Source: Paragyromitra xinjiangensis
Lineage: Eukaryota > Ascomycota > Pezizomycetes > Pezizales > Discinaceae
Direction: 5' to 3'
NCBI GenBank assembly: GCA_038503065.1
Contig: JBCAMK010000014.1
Coordinates: 1,488,001-1,552,000, forward strand
DNA length: 64,000 nt
The translations under genes and the position numbers were made by a program. Numbering within the stretch: position 1 is the stretch's first letter; each line of letters begins with the position of its first letter. Positions 1-12,786 of the stretch are shown here, one piece after another. The notes below the pieces were generated by a model. It had not been told where the DNA came from, searched no databases, and saw only the letters and a list, made by a program, of their open reading frames with translations.

Positions 1-244
1 TTTTCTTGAGAGATTTCGCTCGTTGTGGGTGTTGGAATATCGGCCTACGGAAGGTGGTCTAGGTCTAAGGTTGCACGCGCTATACATATATTTTTTTTTC
101 TTGTGTTAAGTAACTCCGTTGATTCTTCGTTGACATACATAACCCCAACCCCAATTTAACTCTATTCCCCGTTTCTATCTATTCCCAATTCTCTATGCAT
201 CTATCCCAGCCTTAACAGCACAAAAAGAACACCCACCACAGTAT

Positions 245-2298
245 TTACAGTCTTGCTTTCTCTCCTTTGCCCCCGGCGTTAGCTCTCATTCCATCTTCAT
301 CATTATTCGTGCTAATTCCCCGTTCACCAAACTGAGCTTCCGGTTCCACGACCAAGTCCTGATCTCTCATACCAACCAGTACTCTCCTCAAGATCTTCCC
401 ACTTGGATTTCTCGGCAGCTCGTCAAGAAACACAACTCCACCCCTTAGCCACTTTGGTCTATACTTCTTTTCTTTCACGCTCTGCACTAGCTCTCTACCC
501 ACTTCGCTCATCCACCGTCTTTCTCCTCTGTTCACCTGCCCACGAATCTTCGCAGCATCGGCTTTGAGCACTACAAACGCCCGAGGCGTCTCCCCAGATG
601 AAGTGTCTGGGATACCAACAACTGCGCATTCTTCCACGCATGGATGTTCTAACAACAAGTCCTCGATTTCGCCGGGTGAGATTGAGATACCCTTAACTTT
701 GATAAGGTCCTTGCTCCTCCCGGTGATGGTAAGGACCCCTGAGGCAGACATAAATCCCAGATCTCCAGTGTGAAGGTATCCGTCATCCGTAAATGTTGCA
801 CGCGTAGCGGTTGGGTTATCAAGGTACCCCATTGTGACTTGTGGGCCTTTTGTAAGTATCTCCCCCTCTTCGCCTGCACTGATCTCCTTTCCCGTTTCAT
901 CTACAATCTTTACAGTTGTACTTCTAAGCAGTATTCCGACTGTATGTGCATTCTCGTATCCATAGCTACCCACAGGAGTGACAGTAACGCCACCACAGTT
1001 CTCTGTCAGTCCGTATCCATGCTTCACTCCAGCATGTGGAAAGCGACGAGAAAGCTCTTGAATGAGCGATTGGGAGAGTGGGGCTGCGCCAGTGTGCCAG
1101 CGAGCTACATGGGATAGGTCGTATGTACGGACAATTGGATCACGAGTAAGTCGGATTAGGATTGCTGAGGCGTGTTAATTGAGCGCAGAAACCGGGGTTA
1201 GGGGAAGACATACGAGGGGCAAGAGTAACTTCTTTGATTTTGAATTTCTCGATCGTGTATAGGAAGGCAGTGAAGTCGAAAGTCCGCATTAACACCAGGT
1301 CACAATTCTGGACGATCGGAAGATGAAGTGAGAAGGCAAGGCCAACGACTGTGTTATGGAGTGTTAGTTTCTTTGGCCAAAATGCTGTATAAAGACCACG
1401 GTTCGGATAGACACAACGCTTATTCTTCGAGATTTGACTGAAAAGAAAGACACCTACTATGAAAGAATGGTAACGCGGCAATTAGTCGATCGACATCTGG
1501 GGCCTTCTCGGAGGCAACTTGGATTAATTGGGCAATCATGTTTTTGTGCGAAATCATGACCTAAATTTTACACGAAACTAGTGTCAGCAGCTTAATACAA
1601 AACTAACTAAGAAATAATTTTTAATAGGGGGCAGAGCTCACAGCTTTTGGCAAGCCCGTCGTCCCGCTACTGAAGCTCAAATATGCACAAACATCGCCGT
1701 TCAACCTTCCGCACAGATCGAATTTCTCGACCTGACCGGCAGAATCCCTCCTTCCCTCATGAATAAGCTGTTGGAGTGTTTTAGACCCTTCTCTCTCTCC
1801 CTCAAGCAAGAATATTCTCTCACTTAGAATACCAGCACGGCCAGCCGCTGCAGTAGCGATCTCGATGGAGCTAGGGACAGTGAAAATGAATTTTGCATTG
1901 ACAGTCTTCAGCGCAAACGTCATTTCATCTTCTGTGTATGATGGTGAGGCACCAGATATCACTCCGCCTACACGAAGTGCAGCGAACATGGCAACTGGGT
2001 ACCAGATTGTGTTTGGACCGAAGAAACAGACCGTGTCTCCAGCAGTTAGTCCATAGCGTCGGACAAGCGATGTTGAGGCATAAGTAGACAGAGATTTAGT
2101 ATCGCCGTAAGAGATGCGTTCATTGGTTGTGGCGTCAACGAAGCCCTTAGATAAATCGAAGTCAGAGGAATCAAACAACCATGTCCAGATGGGAATGTTT
2201 GTGGGTACTAATGAGTAGGTTAGAAATTGCTGCAGCGATACTAAAAAGGGAGGAGGCACACAATCAATCGGGGGCTTCCCAGATTCGTACAGCATCAT
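245..2298 (-). CDS. Acyl-CoA synthetase / 4-coumarate-CoA ligase-like adenylate-forming enzyme, peroxisomal-type C-terminus
   Basis: ANL-superfamily ligase expected to activate a carboxylic acid through an acyl-AMP to its CoA thioester. Four exons join in frame: 2298-1642, 1560-1458, 1348-1214 and 1164-245. The introns are 81, 109 and 49 nt, all GT-AG. They give 604 residues, normal for the 4CL-like family. Visible motifs are the phosphate-binding loop SSGTTGLPKA (about residues 210-219, ending exon 1), LPFFHI across the second junction, YGLTE (about 348), HTGD, GRSKDLIKVKG and the C-terminal PSGK with the catalytic lysine. The last three residues, ARL, fit the PTS1 peroxisome signal [SAC][KRH][LM]. 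The start is the first of two consecutive ATGs; the second is equally possible. About 30 poorly conserved residues follow the core. Substrate cannot be read from the sequence; a fatty acid or phenylpropanoid-like acid is plausible. No neighbouring gene suggests a pathway. Confidence 0.9.
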
Positions 2299-2630
2299 AT
2301 AGGGATTTTGCTGATTAAGTTGTTAGCTAAGGTGAGTAACGTTGCCACAACTGATCGGTGTGGCGACTATGAAAAAATGAAGGCGACGGTGGAAGGAGAG
2401 AATAGAATATATAGTCTAATTCCCTAAGATTTTGGTTTTGTTCAATTCAATTGAAGTTTAAGCTAAGGATAACTACAGCTGAGGGACAGGCTTGAAGATA
2501 TACTGCACGACACCAGCCGGTTCCTTCACGCCCTCCGATAGGAAAATTAGAAATCGGGAATATACCTCTAACGAGCTAACATTAGTTCTTAATCAACATC
2601 GATATATTGTTATTACATTGGGCAGTAACA

Positions 2631-2660
2631 AGGTGCATCAAGTTGCATCAAGTTGCATCA
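2631..2660. repeat. 10-bp tandem repeat, three copies
   Basis: Three consecutive copies of a unit close to AGTTGCATCA. It is a small tandem repeat with no evident function. Confidence 0.8.
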
Positions 2661-4669
2661 AAATATGCAAGCCCTCGGGCCGTCCGTTAGACTGGAATTT
2701 CGCTTCCTTGCTCGATTGACTCGTTTGAATAAGAATTTCAGGAAGTTTCCACCGCCAAGTCACGGCAAAACATCCGGTTGATTGTCTGCCAGCTATGTTG
2801 TATCTCTATAAACACTAACCATTCGTGCGGCCGCCTAGCTCTCCGAGACCATCCTCCATGGTCAAAGCTTGTTTCATTAATATTCATCAGGGGTAAGGTA
2901 GACAACATGCAACTGTGATAACCCATCCGACCCCGAGCTGGATCTTCTACTCGATACTATTGACGGCCGGTAATCGTTTGCAGCGGTCCGCATTATCGCT
3001 GCTGTTGTGGTGAAAGTATGTGTGAAATATTTATGGTAAAGATCCGCAGGAAACCTTACAAGTCATCGACAGTGAGCGCACGGAAGTTGAAAACCAAACT
3101 CTTGCTATTCGCTACGTTTTTTTGATTATGTCTTGGATTGCGAACTGACGCCCGGCTACTGTGAAGCCTGGTGTGCGAACTTATCGCCGGGAGACCCCGA
3201 GACACGTTTTTGTCTCCGAGCCATATCGAAACGGAGGATGCATATCACAGGAGTGATAAACGTTGCCGGCTTCAAGACGAAACGGGTAAATGGCTTAATT
3301 TCGGTTAAGAAATATAATTAACTCCAAGCATAAGCCACACTTTCGCAAAGCTTGCAGCTTTAATAGTGGACAGTGGATAGATGGAATTTCCACCTTCACC
3401 GATCTTTCCATCTGCATGTGTGGCGCCAGCTAGATAGGCCCAAGTCTAGACCCGGACCAGAATCGAAACAAGCAATCATCTCGCGTCATTGACAGCCCAA
3501 ATTCCAAGCAGTTTTGGTTTAACGGGTTTCTGTTCGAGATTAGATTACGTGCCAAATCAAGATGCGGGCAATGCAACAGAACATCTGAGGCCAGGGGATA
3601 TAGAATCCTCATATCACGTCGCCAGGCCGTCGTTATTCCCGGTTTTGCAATTATTTTTTTTCTTATTCCGCAGCCACAAGTTTGCATGCGGGTTGTAGCT
3701 GCTAAAGTAGTGTTAAGCCCCGCCTCGCATGGACGCGACTTCTACGAGCTACTTGTTAATATAAAGTACATTCTTGACAACACCACAAACGAAAACCATT
3801 TTTGTCTAGTCTTGCGATTGAGGTCTACAGACATGGATGGCCTGTCTATCTGCGGATTAATATCCCGGAACTTGCAGAAATTTATTCGCCGCTCCAATTG
3901 CACCATTCCGAAACCCTATGAACCTGATTCTCTGCCATGGCCAATGGGCCAGGGACATGGTAGGGTTACCGAATGCCACCGCGCGCCACGCTTGCATCAA
4001 CTAAGAGCTCAACAACTAGGACTAGCTTCACGGAAACTCGGAGTTTAGGCTTGAAGAAATATCTAGGTCAATTCGATATCCGGCCGCGCGGACGACAGGA
4101 GTGGATTGATTCATGGGTACGGGGTAAGGTCGCGGTTAAGTGATTTATGCGAGTCGCCCCGTACCCAACTCCATATCAACAAGTTATAACACGCCGAATT
4201 TCACACATGGTTTGAAAAATTAAATCACAACTCATTTACGATTGCGATCCATCTCTTTATTCCTAGGAGCAGAATTAATCATAGTAGATGGTTAGTTCAC
4301 GAAGCGAAAGGAAAAAAAAGGAAAAAAAAGAGCGCCCTGGATCCTAACCATATGCCATACGCAGTTGATGTCAGATAGTACAGCAACCGCATATAGTAGC
4401 ATATAGTACTGCAACCCATTCTGGAATGAAGACTTGCATTAAATTCATTCCACTTTACCGAGGTTTGCCGTGTGCCGAAAAAACCGAAAAAAATTATTCT
4501 GATACAAGAAGCCTCGGGCTACTCAAAACTCGGTATTCTCTAGGGGCTAGTCCCAAATTATTCAAAAACATTTTATTCAGGAGTCAGGAAAGAACTTAGT
4601 ACCGAGGGACTCGGATTATATTCCCTCGACGCACAAAAGGCGCTCGCATTCAACCTAACCGTGAACGGC

Positions 4670-4681
4670 TTAGGGTTAGGG
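4670..4681 (+). repeat. Interstitial telomere-like TTAGGG x2
   Basis: TTAGGGTTAGGG matches two units of the telomere repeat common in filamentous fungi. A CCCTAACCC stretch also occurs near 15690. Two units can arise by chance, so this is not evidence of a telomere. Confidence 0.4.
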
Positions 4682-7600
4682 CTATTGCTGCCTAACCAAG
4701 GACGTCATACCCAGCAGGTATAGAAAGCGAATTATATAAAGCGAATCCGGGCGTCCGGATTTTTTTCGTTCCCATAACGGTTAAATTCCCCCTCGCAACT
4801 CGGTTTTATCGCGCAAATCGTTGGACAGTCCGCTCATCTGAATTAAATGTAGCCCAATCAAAGTAGCTCCTTAATCCCTACCAACTAAGTAAGGGTTTAA
4901 TAGATCTCCGCCATGGGCCGTGGGACAGGTTTTCAATCGGACTCTTGGGCCGCCTAAATTGAATGGGATACGGGGTTGGTTTCAAGCTTCATGTATTGAA
5001 CGCCGTCGGAAACTGAGGAGACACTTCATCTCGAAAGAATACGAAACGTACAATTACGCACACCGGATAGCAATTTTATTTGGCAATGCTCCCTACAAGA
5101 AAACGTCAAGTTCAAGTGCCGAATACTTATATAATTGGAGTTGACGAATCGTTATAAAGTATTAACCACCATTAGGACCAGAGATCAAGCAAAGTTTCTT
5201 TCAACCTGTATCAAAAATTGACCACATCATAGTAAATTACCATCCTTCAACGCAAGCTTGAACCAGAGATTGGTCTATATCTATGATCTATCACTCGTCA
5301 ATTGATTTAGTCAAGCGGTAAGACTATATACCAAATTCTCGATGCTTCTCCTTCTCATCATCCACTCGATGATCTTGGTAGATTAAGATTCTACGGGACA
5401 GAGATGTGGCGAAGCCGATTGGGCTAATACCCAGCTCTCAGACCACAGTCTATCGGCGCCTAAGCACAATGGTTGCTAGTCTATATATCATTCTACAACC
5501 ACGAAAAGGGACACTCGATCGATGAAAGCATATTAAAATGGTCGGCAAAGTTAACTACCAACGCCACTCATTCTTAGCCCGCTAGAGATGAGAATGAGCA
5601 CTATCGTCGGCTTGCTTCCGGACGATCTCGGTTACTTGTGAGGTGGTCGTGCTTATTATTGGGAATTATCATCGGAAGATCATGTCACTTTTGCTGTGTT
5701 AGTGGCAAAAGGTACATAAAAATACTTACCGCGCTATCGATAGCCAATAGAACTGTATATGGATTTCATGGTTGCAACAGCATCCGGCATCAGCAGCGCC
5801 GCCGTTAGGAATGCATAAATTACGTATTTTATGCTTGTTTGCGCGCGGCACATTACGGTTATGTGGTACAAATTAATCACAGTACATACTAACCGGGTAA
5901 CGGCGAGGATCACATTCGAAATTTTTCTACCCTTGGAGTATAGAACCTTCTACAGTCAAGCTTCTCCGGTATTAATAGGTATTTGACTCTGTACAGTTAC
6001 TTTATAATTACCATACACGGCAGTATAGTAAGTCCCGTAACTTTGCCAAGTATATCCTCGAGAAATTGGCGTATGCTTAAAGGATGAATGTACCTAATGC
6101 GGTAAGTAGATAAAAAACGAGCAATGTCCCTAGTTCGGTAAGTAAATAAAAAAAGACGTATCCTAAGTGTCGTTACCATCGATATCTCTGTTCAACATCG
6201 TTGCTCAATCGAAGCTTTGTCTATGCCCGTCCGCTCTAGAACAACAAACAGTGGTCTCATCACCTGGCCGAACAGCCGGCCTACTAAGGACACCAAGCGA
6301 CACATTATTGTACACATATCGGCAAATGTATCGCTCTAAAGCACTGAACCTTTTGGCAGCCACTGTTAATCAACAACCCGAAGGGCTGAACCCATAGCCG
6401 TGAATGTCTAATTCTCCAATTGGAGAACTAATTTTGAGCAGCAATTCATTAGGGAAGAATTGTTGGTGGCGATTCTCGAAGGACGCGCATATGGCCTGGC
6501 TCTAGTATATAACCTTACACTAATATCTACGCATATCATCACGATGTCGGTTATCAACAACTATAGTTTCCTTATCGGCCTTAAACCCGAAACTTTATCT
6601 CTTACTAGCATTCTAGGTACGTCTACCATAGCAAGAAAGGAGACACGAAAACTAAGTAAAGGCTGAACAGATATAACTGCCACCTACGGCTTCCGTTGCC
6701 AGCTGTAAAATTCAACTACCTGCCGACAATGCAATTCCATCCAATAGTTCACCTGCCGAGCTTACAACTCTATTGGAGTGACTACTGTAACGTTACACAA
6801 AAACTTTTTCAACGTCCAGAAAAGGTTAAGAATTTTGACAGCCAAATACCACGGTTATCGGCCGAATCAAACATACATTACATCAAAAAATTCATGTCGT
6901 TTCTCCCACCAGTCCCAACTACATATATGCCCTATGCTGCAGCTCTCCTTCGATCTCGATCAAGCCGGCAGGATGCCGCGACATATCTGTCAACCTGGTT
7001 GTTGCAAGAATTGCCTTTTACCCGGTGTAGTTCCAGATGAGATGGGACTTACGGGTGCCTGGTAAGTTTCGTAGGCCGACCGAAGAGGGAATATCCCCCG
7101 CTATCCACGGGCTCTTATCGCGTGCATCCATACCTATTGAATTCTAAACGTATGAGGTCTATCCATTAAAACTTAGCCGCTTAACATACCCATAATAATA
7201 CCATTATCAACTTATCACAGACTAAGTAACCGGTACCTGCAACATAAAAATTTTCTTTCTTTTTTCCCACTACGGTCCCACCTCAAGTTGAGTGCTGATG
7301 TAGTACCAGCCCCTCATGCGGCGACTCTGCTGGACCCTGGCGACCAGGCTTGGCAGGGGCACGCGTGTTGCACCATTAACTACCTATATCAACAACGTTA
7401 ACAACGATCCTTAAAACAAGAGAATATAGCTGTACCTCGCTAAGGAACTTTGATATAACGAAAATCTTGCTATAACAGATGGTTTTAGACATCCCTTGTT
7501 TTCCTCGCCAAAATTTAGCAAAACTCACTGTATCCGTGCACTGCATGAGTACCTGTAGGTATGCGGTAATCATGCTGAGACTGCAATTATACATAGTAAG

Positions 7601-8684
7601 GCTGGTAGACCTAAACCTAGCAATAAATTCTAAGAGCACCATATCTAGTTTCTATTGCAAGGACCTGGGAGAAAAATCTTTTGAGGTACGTGTTATCGAG
7701 TGATACGCTATGACGGTCATGATATTACAATGCTACCACTAGATCAGTTCACAAACCTACCTGAAAGGCCGACACAACTCCGCTTGGTATGCAGCTGGCT
7801 AAGATCGTGATTATACGTATTATTGGGTTCTTATAAGTACACTAATGAAAACGTTTCTGACGGTGTAGTTAGTAGCATGTGGGTGAACATGTATATTTTG
7901 GGATTAACCCACCCTGCAAGATTAGTGAAATGGGCATACCCGTTTGCGCCCACACCCGCGAACCCCCTCCCCCCAAAAATCGGGAGAGGAAATGAATTAT
8001 TTTCGGTTATGTAATTAGGTTAGAATACACTATAGAGGAATGGGGTAAAGTTGTTACCACATTCTTAGATAAACATAGAAATAACCAGAAGCGCAACAGC
8101 ATTTCCTAAAGGGTCGGGCCACACAAAAGCTCTAATCTTATAGTAACCGGGAATTTACCAGCATACTGTATAAATACCTTACTTATACTTTAGGCTGTCC
8201 GAACTCCCAACCACAAACCAAAACAATGAAGGTATTACAATACTAGATGAAAGTAAGCTTAGCCACCCACCTTTAAGAGGGCAAAAATAACAAGGTAACA
8301 TGGAACGCCAGCCAAAGCAGCTGTACTTAAGGTTTAAAGTGCGGTATCTTGCTACAACCATGACGATTTTCCGTGGCGCAATTAGCTAGCGCGTTCAACT
8401 GTTATATGTCATGCTCGCTCATGGCTCTGATATCGAGAGGTTGACAGTTCAAGCCTGTCCGGGGAAGGAGTTAACCATCTTTTTGCTTCCATTCCCCAGC
8501 GTTGATATACATTTCTGTGATCCGTTGGTGCATTATGGTTAATTATTGATGTTCCTGGGTGTTCTGATGTTGGATCTAGTTCAAGCAACCTATAGGTTGT
8601 CTATAAGTTTGAGCTATCACTTGGATATTGTTGTATCTGGTGAACTAGGCCCTATTTATCGCCGCCTACCGAGGCCGGTTCAAC

Positions 8685-8690
8685 AAAAAA
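8685..8690 (-). terminator. RNA polymerase III T-run terminator of tRNA-Leu
   Basis: Six consecutive T on the minus strand, 11 nt after the discriminator base of the tRNA, as expected for Pol III termination. Confidence 0.7.
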
Positions 8691-8701
8691 TTAATGAATG
8701 T

Positions 8702-8802
8702 TGACAGAAGTGGGACTTGAACCCACGCTCGTTTCCGAACCAGGAATTGATGTTAAGAGTAAGACCTTAACCTGGCGCCATAACCAACTCGGCCATCCTG
8801 CC
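8702..8802 (-). tRNA. tRNA-Leu (anticodon AAG) with an intron of about 19 nt
   Basis: Type II tRNA decoding CUU/CUC leucine codons. The 5' arm GGCAGGA pairs with TTCTGTC at the 3' end, followed by discriminator A (8702), the leucine identity base. The D-arm is GCCGAGTTGGTTATGGC. The anticodon stem CCAGG/CCTGG encloses TT-AAG-G (AAG at 8768-8766), then an intron beginning TCTTACTC at the usual 37/38 site. A long variable arm (TTCGGAAACGAGC) and a T-arm with GGTTCAAGTCC complete the cloverleaf. All invariant bases examined are intact and a T6 terminator follows, so it is likely functional. A mutated homologue lies at 16499-16598 in opposite orientation. Confidence 0.92.
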
Positions 8803-9086
8803 ATGTTCTCTGTCTATTTTTGTCTTCTTTTGACAGTCAGGAAGTTGTGTTTGAGGTGTTTATATGTCGAGTGATATACTATGCATATGATATGGTAGAA
8901 GATACACCTCAAGAATACACTATCGTAGTGAATGTCCAGGTCTATGGCTAATGCTATAAACTCGACATTTTAAAGAATAAGCATACATATTTACACTAAA
9001 GCAAATCGTGACCACCCCTCGCGAACAAAAAGCACAAACATAAAAAAACGCCATCCCTTGCCCGCACATTACAATGCAAGACACCT

Positions 9087-10542
9087 TTAAAACATAGGCG
9101 TCGGCATTCTCCTATGTCCCATCCCAGCTGCAGCTGCCTGCTCTGTTTCCCGTTCCCTGAATGCCGGATGTTGCCCTAGATCAACATCTACTTGTATAGC
9201 CATGATCTCGCTCAAACTTGATTTAGAATCCGAGCTGAACCTTTGTGTCGATTGTGTAGCAAACGGTGGGGCTGGACGTGCAGGTGGTGGGTAAGTAAGG
9301 TTGGGGTCGACGATATTTCGTTGACTTTCAGAGCGCTCAAGGGTTTGTTGGCGTACTGTGGTCATCGCGAGGAGGGTGGATGGGGTAGGGGTGGTGGGGG
9401 GCTGGGAGTAGGTGGTGGAGGTTCGGGTAGGTAGACGTTGGGGACGGAGAAATCTATGGAAAAGAGGAGAAAGGGCGGGGAGGTTGATTGCTATTAGGCC
9501 AACGCTGATCTCAACTATAGCCCATATCGCGAGGTTGCTGTTATCAACTGTGGTTAATCTGGTCAGTACGGAATATTAAGGTTGGGTTTGGGGGCTTTTT
9601 CCGTACAAAGAACTTCGCCAGTTGCGCCATAACCAAATTCGTACAATGTATGTACGGCGGCAGCGCTCACAGAGCTAGAGATGGCAGGTCAGTTAATGAC
9701 TATACCGGTTAATAATCGCAGGTTTTTGTTGCTCACAAGAACGCCAACACAAATACCCCGCCTAAGGCAACCTTCTCTCTGATAGATCTCCTCACACCAT
9801 AGACGACCATAAAGATTGGTAACAAAACAAAGAATAAATCCGTTGCGGTATTCATTGCCGCATGTGCATTGGCCATCCCCTTAATCAGGTTCGGTGGCAA
9901 ACATTGCCCTTGGTTTCCCTCCCTGTCAAATATGACACTCACGGGTCTGCACTCGATCACAGCACCAACCCAAAAAACAATTGTATAACTCGTCATGAAG
10001 ATCATTGCGACATATAACATAGCACCGAGATATTTCCGACCTTGTTGAGGAGGAGCGCTGGCGACGGCGAGGAGAGTCGAGAAAACTGCCATTTTTACCA
10101 TCCAGGTTGCAAGTATGTAAAGGATTTTCGAAATCCAATAATATTTAAGACCATTGATAGTTTCGGGTCCTGTGTTATCAAACTTATGGCCACCAATACC
10201 ATAACGGACGCCTATTACCAGGGCCACTGATACAGCGATAGAAAAGATCTGTAAAGCAACTATAATCAGTAACCTATGCGGCTACTACCCTTTTAATCGG
10301 TGATGGGTACATACGCAAGCAAGTACATTCATCCAATCCACTAGCCGTAGGGACCCTATACCACCACCTAGTCGAATAAATATTCGCATGACAATGACGG
10401 CTATCATGGCCACTGTTAATATGGTTGTGACGCTTAGTATTGCTGGTACATCGCCTGCACCTGATGTGCTGGCGGAGCCATGTGGATTCCCGTTCATTGT
10501 TCCATTTATGGTTCCAGTTGGCGCATCCATGAGCACCGCCAT
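9087..10542 (-). CDS. Seven-transmembrane fungal rhodopsin-domain protein (PTH11/SAT-like)
   Basis: Integral membrane protein of the large Pezizomycotina family with a seven-helix fungal rhodopsin domain. Members include PTH11-like putative receptors; most have no known ligand. Four exons join in frame: 10542-10315, 10248-9737, 9674-9607 and 9547-9087 (GT-AG introns of 66, 62 and 59 nt), giving 422 residues. Seven hydrophobic segments are visible, starting at VPAILSVTTILTVAMIAVIV. The second continues across the first splice site into the family-typical VIGVRYGIGGH. The sixth runs into the short third exon, and the seventh is LAIWAIVEISVGLIAINLP. Next comes a P/S/T/Q-rich cytoplasmic tail of about 110 residues ending PTPMF. 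The start at 10542 gives a short N/T/G-rich extracellular N-terminus with two NGT/NGN sites; a second in-frame ATG lies four codons downstream. No CFEM domain is seen. Confidence 0.88.
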
Positions 10543-12778
10543 TATTATTGTCTACTCTGGCGATCGAATATCCTGGTAGGGATTTTGCGGTAGAATGGAC
10601 GATAAAAGGTCTAATCCGTAATTGCTGTAAAAGCTCGAGAATAGAAAAGGCCCAAAGGAGGGAAGTTGCTAAAACCAGGCCACGGTCGAAGAAATAAAGG
10701 ACAGTATATGGTGGGAGGGCAACAAAAAAGTAAAAGAGTGAATAAGGGAGAAGAAGAGTGTCCAGCACCCAAATCAATGAATTGAGTATACCTACCTGAA
10801 GATAGGAAACCCAACCGAAAAAAACACACAATGAGAAAGGTAAATGCCTGATTTCTGGGAAGGGCTAAGATCCAGGCAGGAGAGGTATATACTGTACTCC
10901 CCTCCCTACACGGTACCCCCCCTACTATCCGGCAGCATCGGTAGGATATAGTGCTTGAAGATCACCGTCTCAGGCTAACAGGGTTTACCCTGTATAGCGG
11001 TCTGCTAGAACTAGTTGGATTTTCTTGAATCCACACCTGTTAGGCTTAGTCGGTTCCATCCTCGGGAGACGTCCCGGATCGCTTGTCGCAGTTCCTGCAG
11101 CTTATGGCGAGTTAGGTTACCCGAAACAGCTCTGCAAAAGAGTACGGAACGTCAAGCGAGATGTAAGAATACGGATTGGGTCTTCTGGTACAACGTCCAA
11201 ATAAAACCAGAGGGAACGCGTACGCCATCAGGAGTAGTGATATTGCCCAGCTTTCTCCTAATTCCTCTAGGGCTAGAGTTCCGTGGATTGTGCTAGGATT
11301 TTGCGGCACCGAGGAAAAGTATCCCGGTGAATGGCAGCTCCTGCGATTATGTGCCGTTTTATAAAGTTGCATTATCTAAGCTAGTTTCTCAGTCGCTGCT
11401 TACTCCGAATAACGAGAACTACATGTGAGAAGCTGATGACTAGGGAATCCTAACGCCGAACGAAAAGGCGTCGTCAATTCCGGTTCTTTGCTTCCACGCT
11501 GACGCTTGCAGACTGCGAGTCACTTCCGTATGCTTTTTTCTGGATCCGAGGATCTCTAAGCGACTCTCGGCCATTGTAATTGTCATCAGCCTAAGGCTGC
11601 ATACTTCCTGCGGATTGAAGGCTTAATATCGAAATAAACGAACCATCGGACGAAAAAGGGGAGGATCGAAAGGACTTCGAAACGTGGCTGTCGCCAAGAT
11701 CCGTTGAGCATGGGAAGCGGAGTATGTACCCCAGGCTACCCAAGCAGGGGTAAAGCAAGGATATTCCCATCAAGTGTAGTGGGGTTTGGTCCTTGGGTTG
11801 GAACTCACTGGCTTTGGCACAACATTGTGGTTCTGTTCTGGTAGCGAAATATTCTGCTCTTAGATTCACAGATAAAGCCTAGAAGGTTTTCTACAATAGT
11901 TGATATTGACTATAAGCAAATAAGGGTAGAACGAAGTTGACATCTAATCCATTAAGCTTTGGGGTTTATGATTCACAAGGTATAATAGCGAGGAACATAG
12001 TGGGATCTTCTTATGTCAGACATAGCTCCTAACGGATCTCCACAATCCACACCCTACCTTCTATAAATCGCACCGCTAGGTAAATATAGTTAATAAAATA
12101 ATCTTTCACTATTCCACGGATATTCGCTCTGATTTTGTGGGAATCTGTGGTTGGGAACCAGGTTCAGCATGCCTTGGCGCTGTGAGTTACGTATACCCTG
12201 CAGCTATACCCTGGCCGGCCGTGGAATTCATTTATACTCGAGAGATTTGACCATATCTTCTCTATGTGCTTTTGAACCCTTCGCACACTCAAGCTTCAGA
12301 TTCCGTGAGGGGAGAGACTAATTATTAACGCATAAATTGCAATATAGAGTGATGATCAATGGTTGTAGATAGTCAAAAGTCTGTTATTTACATCAGAGGT
12401 ATCACATATAATTCGCTTCTAACTTCCAAGCCCCGTACAAGATGGTGGTATTCTCGAACGAATAATCTGCTCCACCTAAATCTAGCGATCACATAAGAAG
12501 TTGTACCGTGGATCGCAGTTAACTATTACCGACCTTACCGTGATACTATCCCTTTCACCGTTAAAGCTGGCCCGGGCGGGGCTGTGTAATTTGGTCTGGA
12601 TCAGTGGCGGCACTGGCCACAGGTTTGCAGGGTTACGTCTGGGGGGTTTAAGATGTATGCAAGTGTTCTAAATATCTAGATTACATAGTCTGGCGAAGAA
12701 ATGTTTTACAGTAGCTCTGATGTCAAAAAAGCTACTCGCTCTAGCCTAAAAGCCTCGGAAAAAATTTCGGCAGCATTT
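10543..12778. other. Gene-free interval
   Basis: About 2.2 kb between the rhodopsin gene and the hAT element. Short overlapping open frames occur on both strands (for example around 11015-11372 and 11591-11869), but none has a motif, credible start context or splice continuation. A GTATACCCTGCAGC string near 12190 recurs near 17015, which hints at a degraded dispersed repeat. Confidence 0.5.
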
Positions 12779-12786
12779 GACGGTTA
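12779..12786. repeat. Left 8-bp target-site duplication of hAT element
   Basis: GACGGTTA directly precedes the terminal TAGGGATG. The identical 8-mer directly follows the mirrored end at 15392-15399. Confidence 0.9.

Larger units (their letters stand above)
2299..8684. other. Gene-free interval
   Basis: About 6.4 kb between the ligase gene and the tRNA. The open frames are short (up to about 120 codons), unspliced and without recognisable motifs, so I call no gene. It contains a 10-bp tandem repeat at 2631-2660, A-rich tracts near 4310-4330 and a short telomere-like TTAGGG pair at 4670-4681. It is probably old transposon or mutated intergenic DNA, but no element ends were identified. Confidence 0.6.

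Noticed and set aside
4670..4681. Possible telomere or subtelomere boundary
   Set aside because: Only two TTAGGG units, with ordinary sequence on both sides.
10274..10831. A 185-codon minus-strand frame overlapping exon 1 of the rhodopsin-domain gene
   Set aside because: It uses another frame. The in-frame splicing of the rhodopsin gene with seven helices explains the locus.
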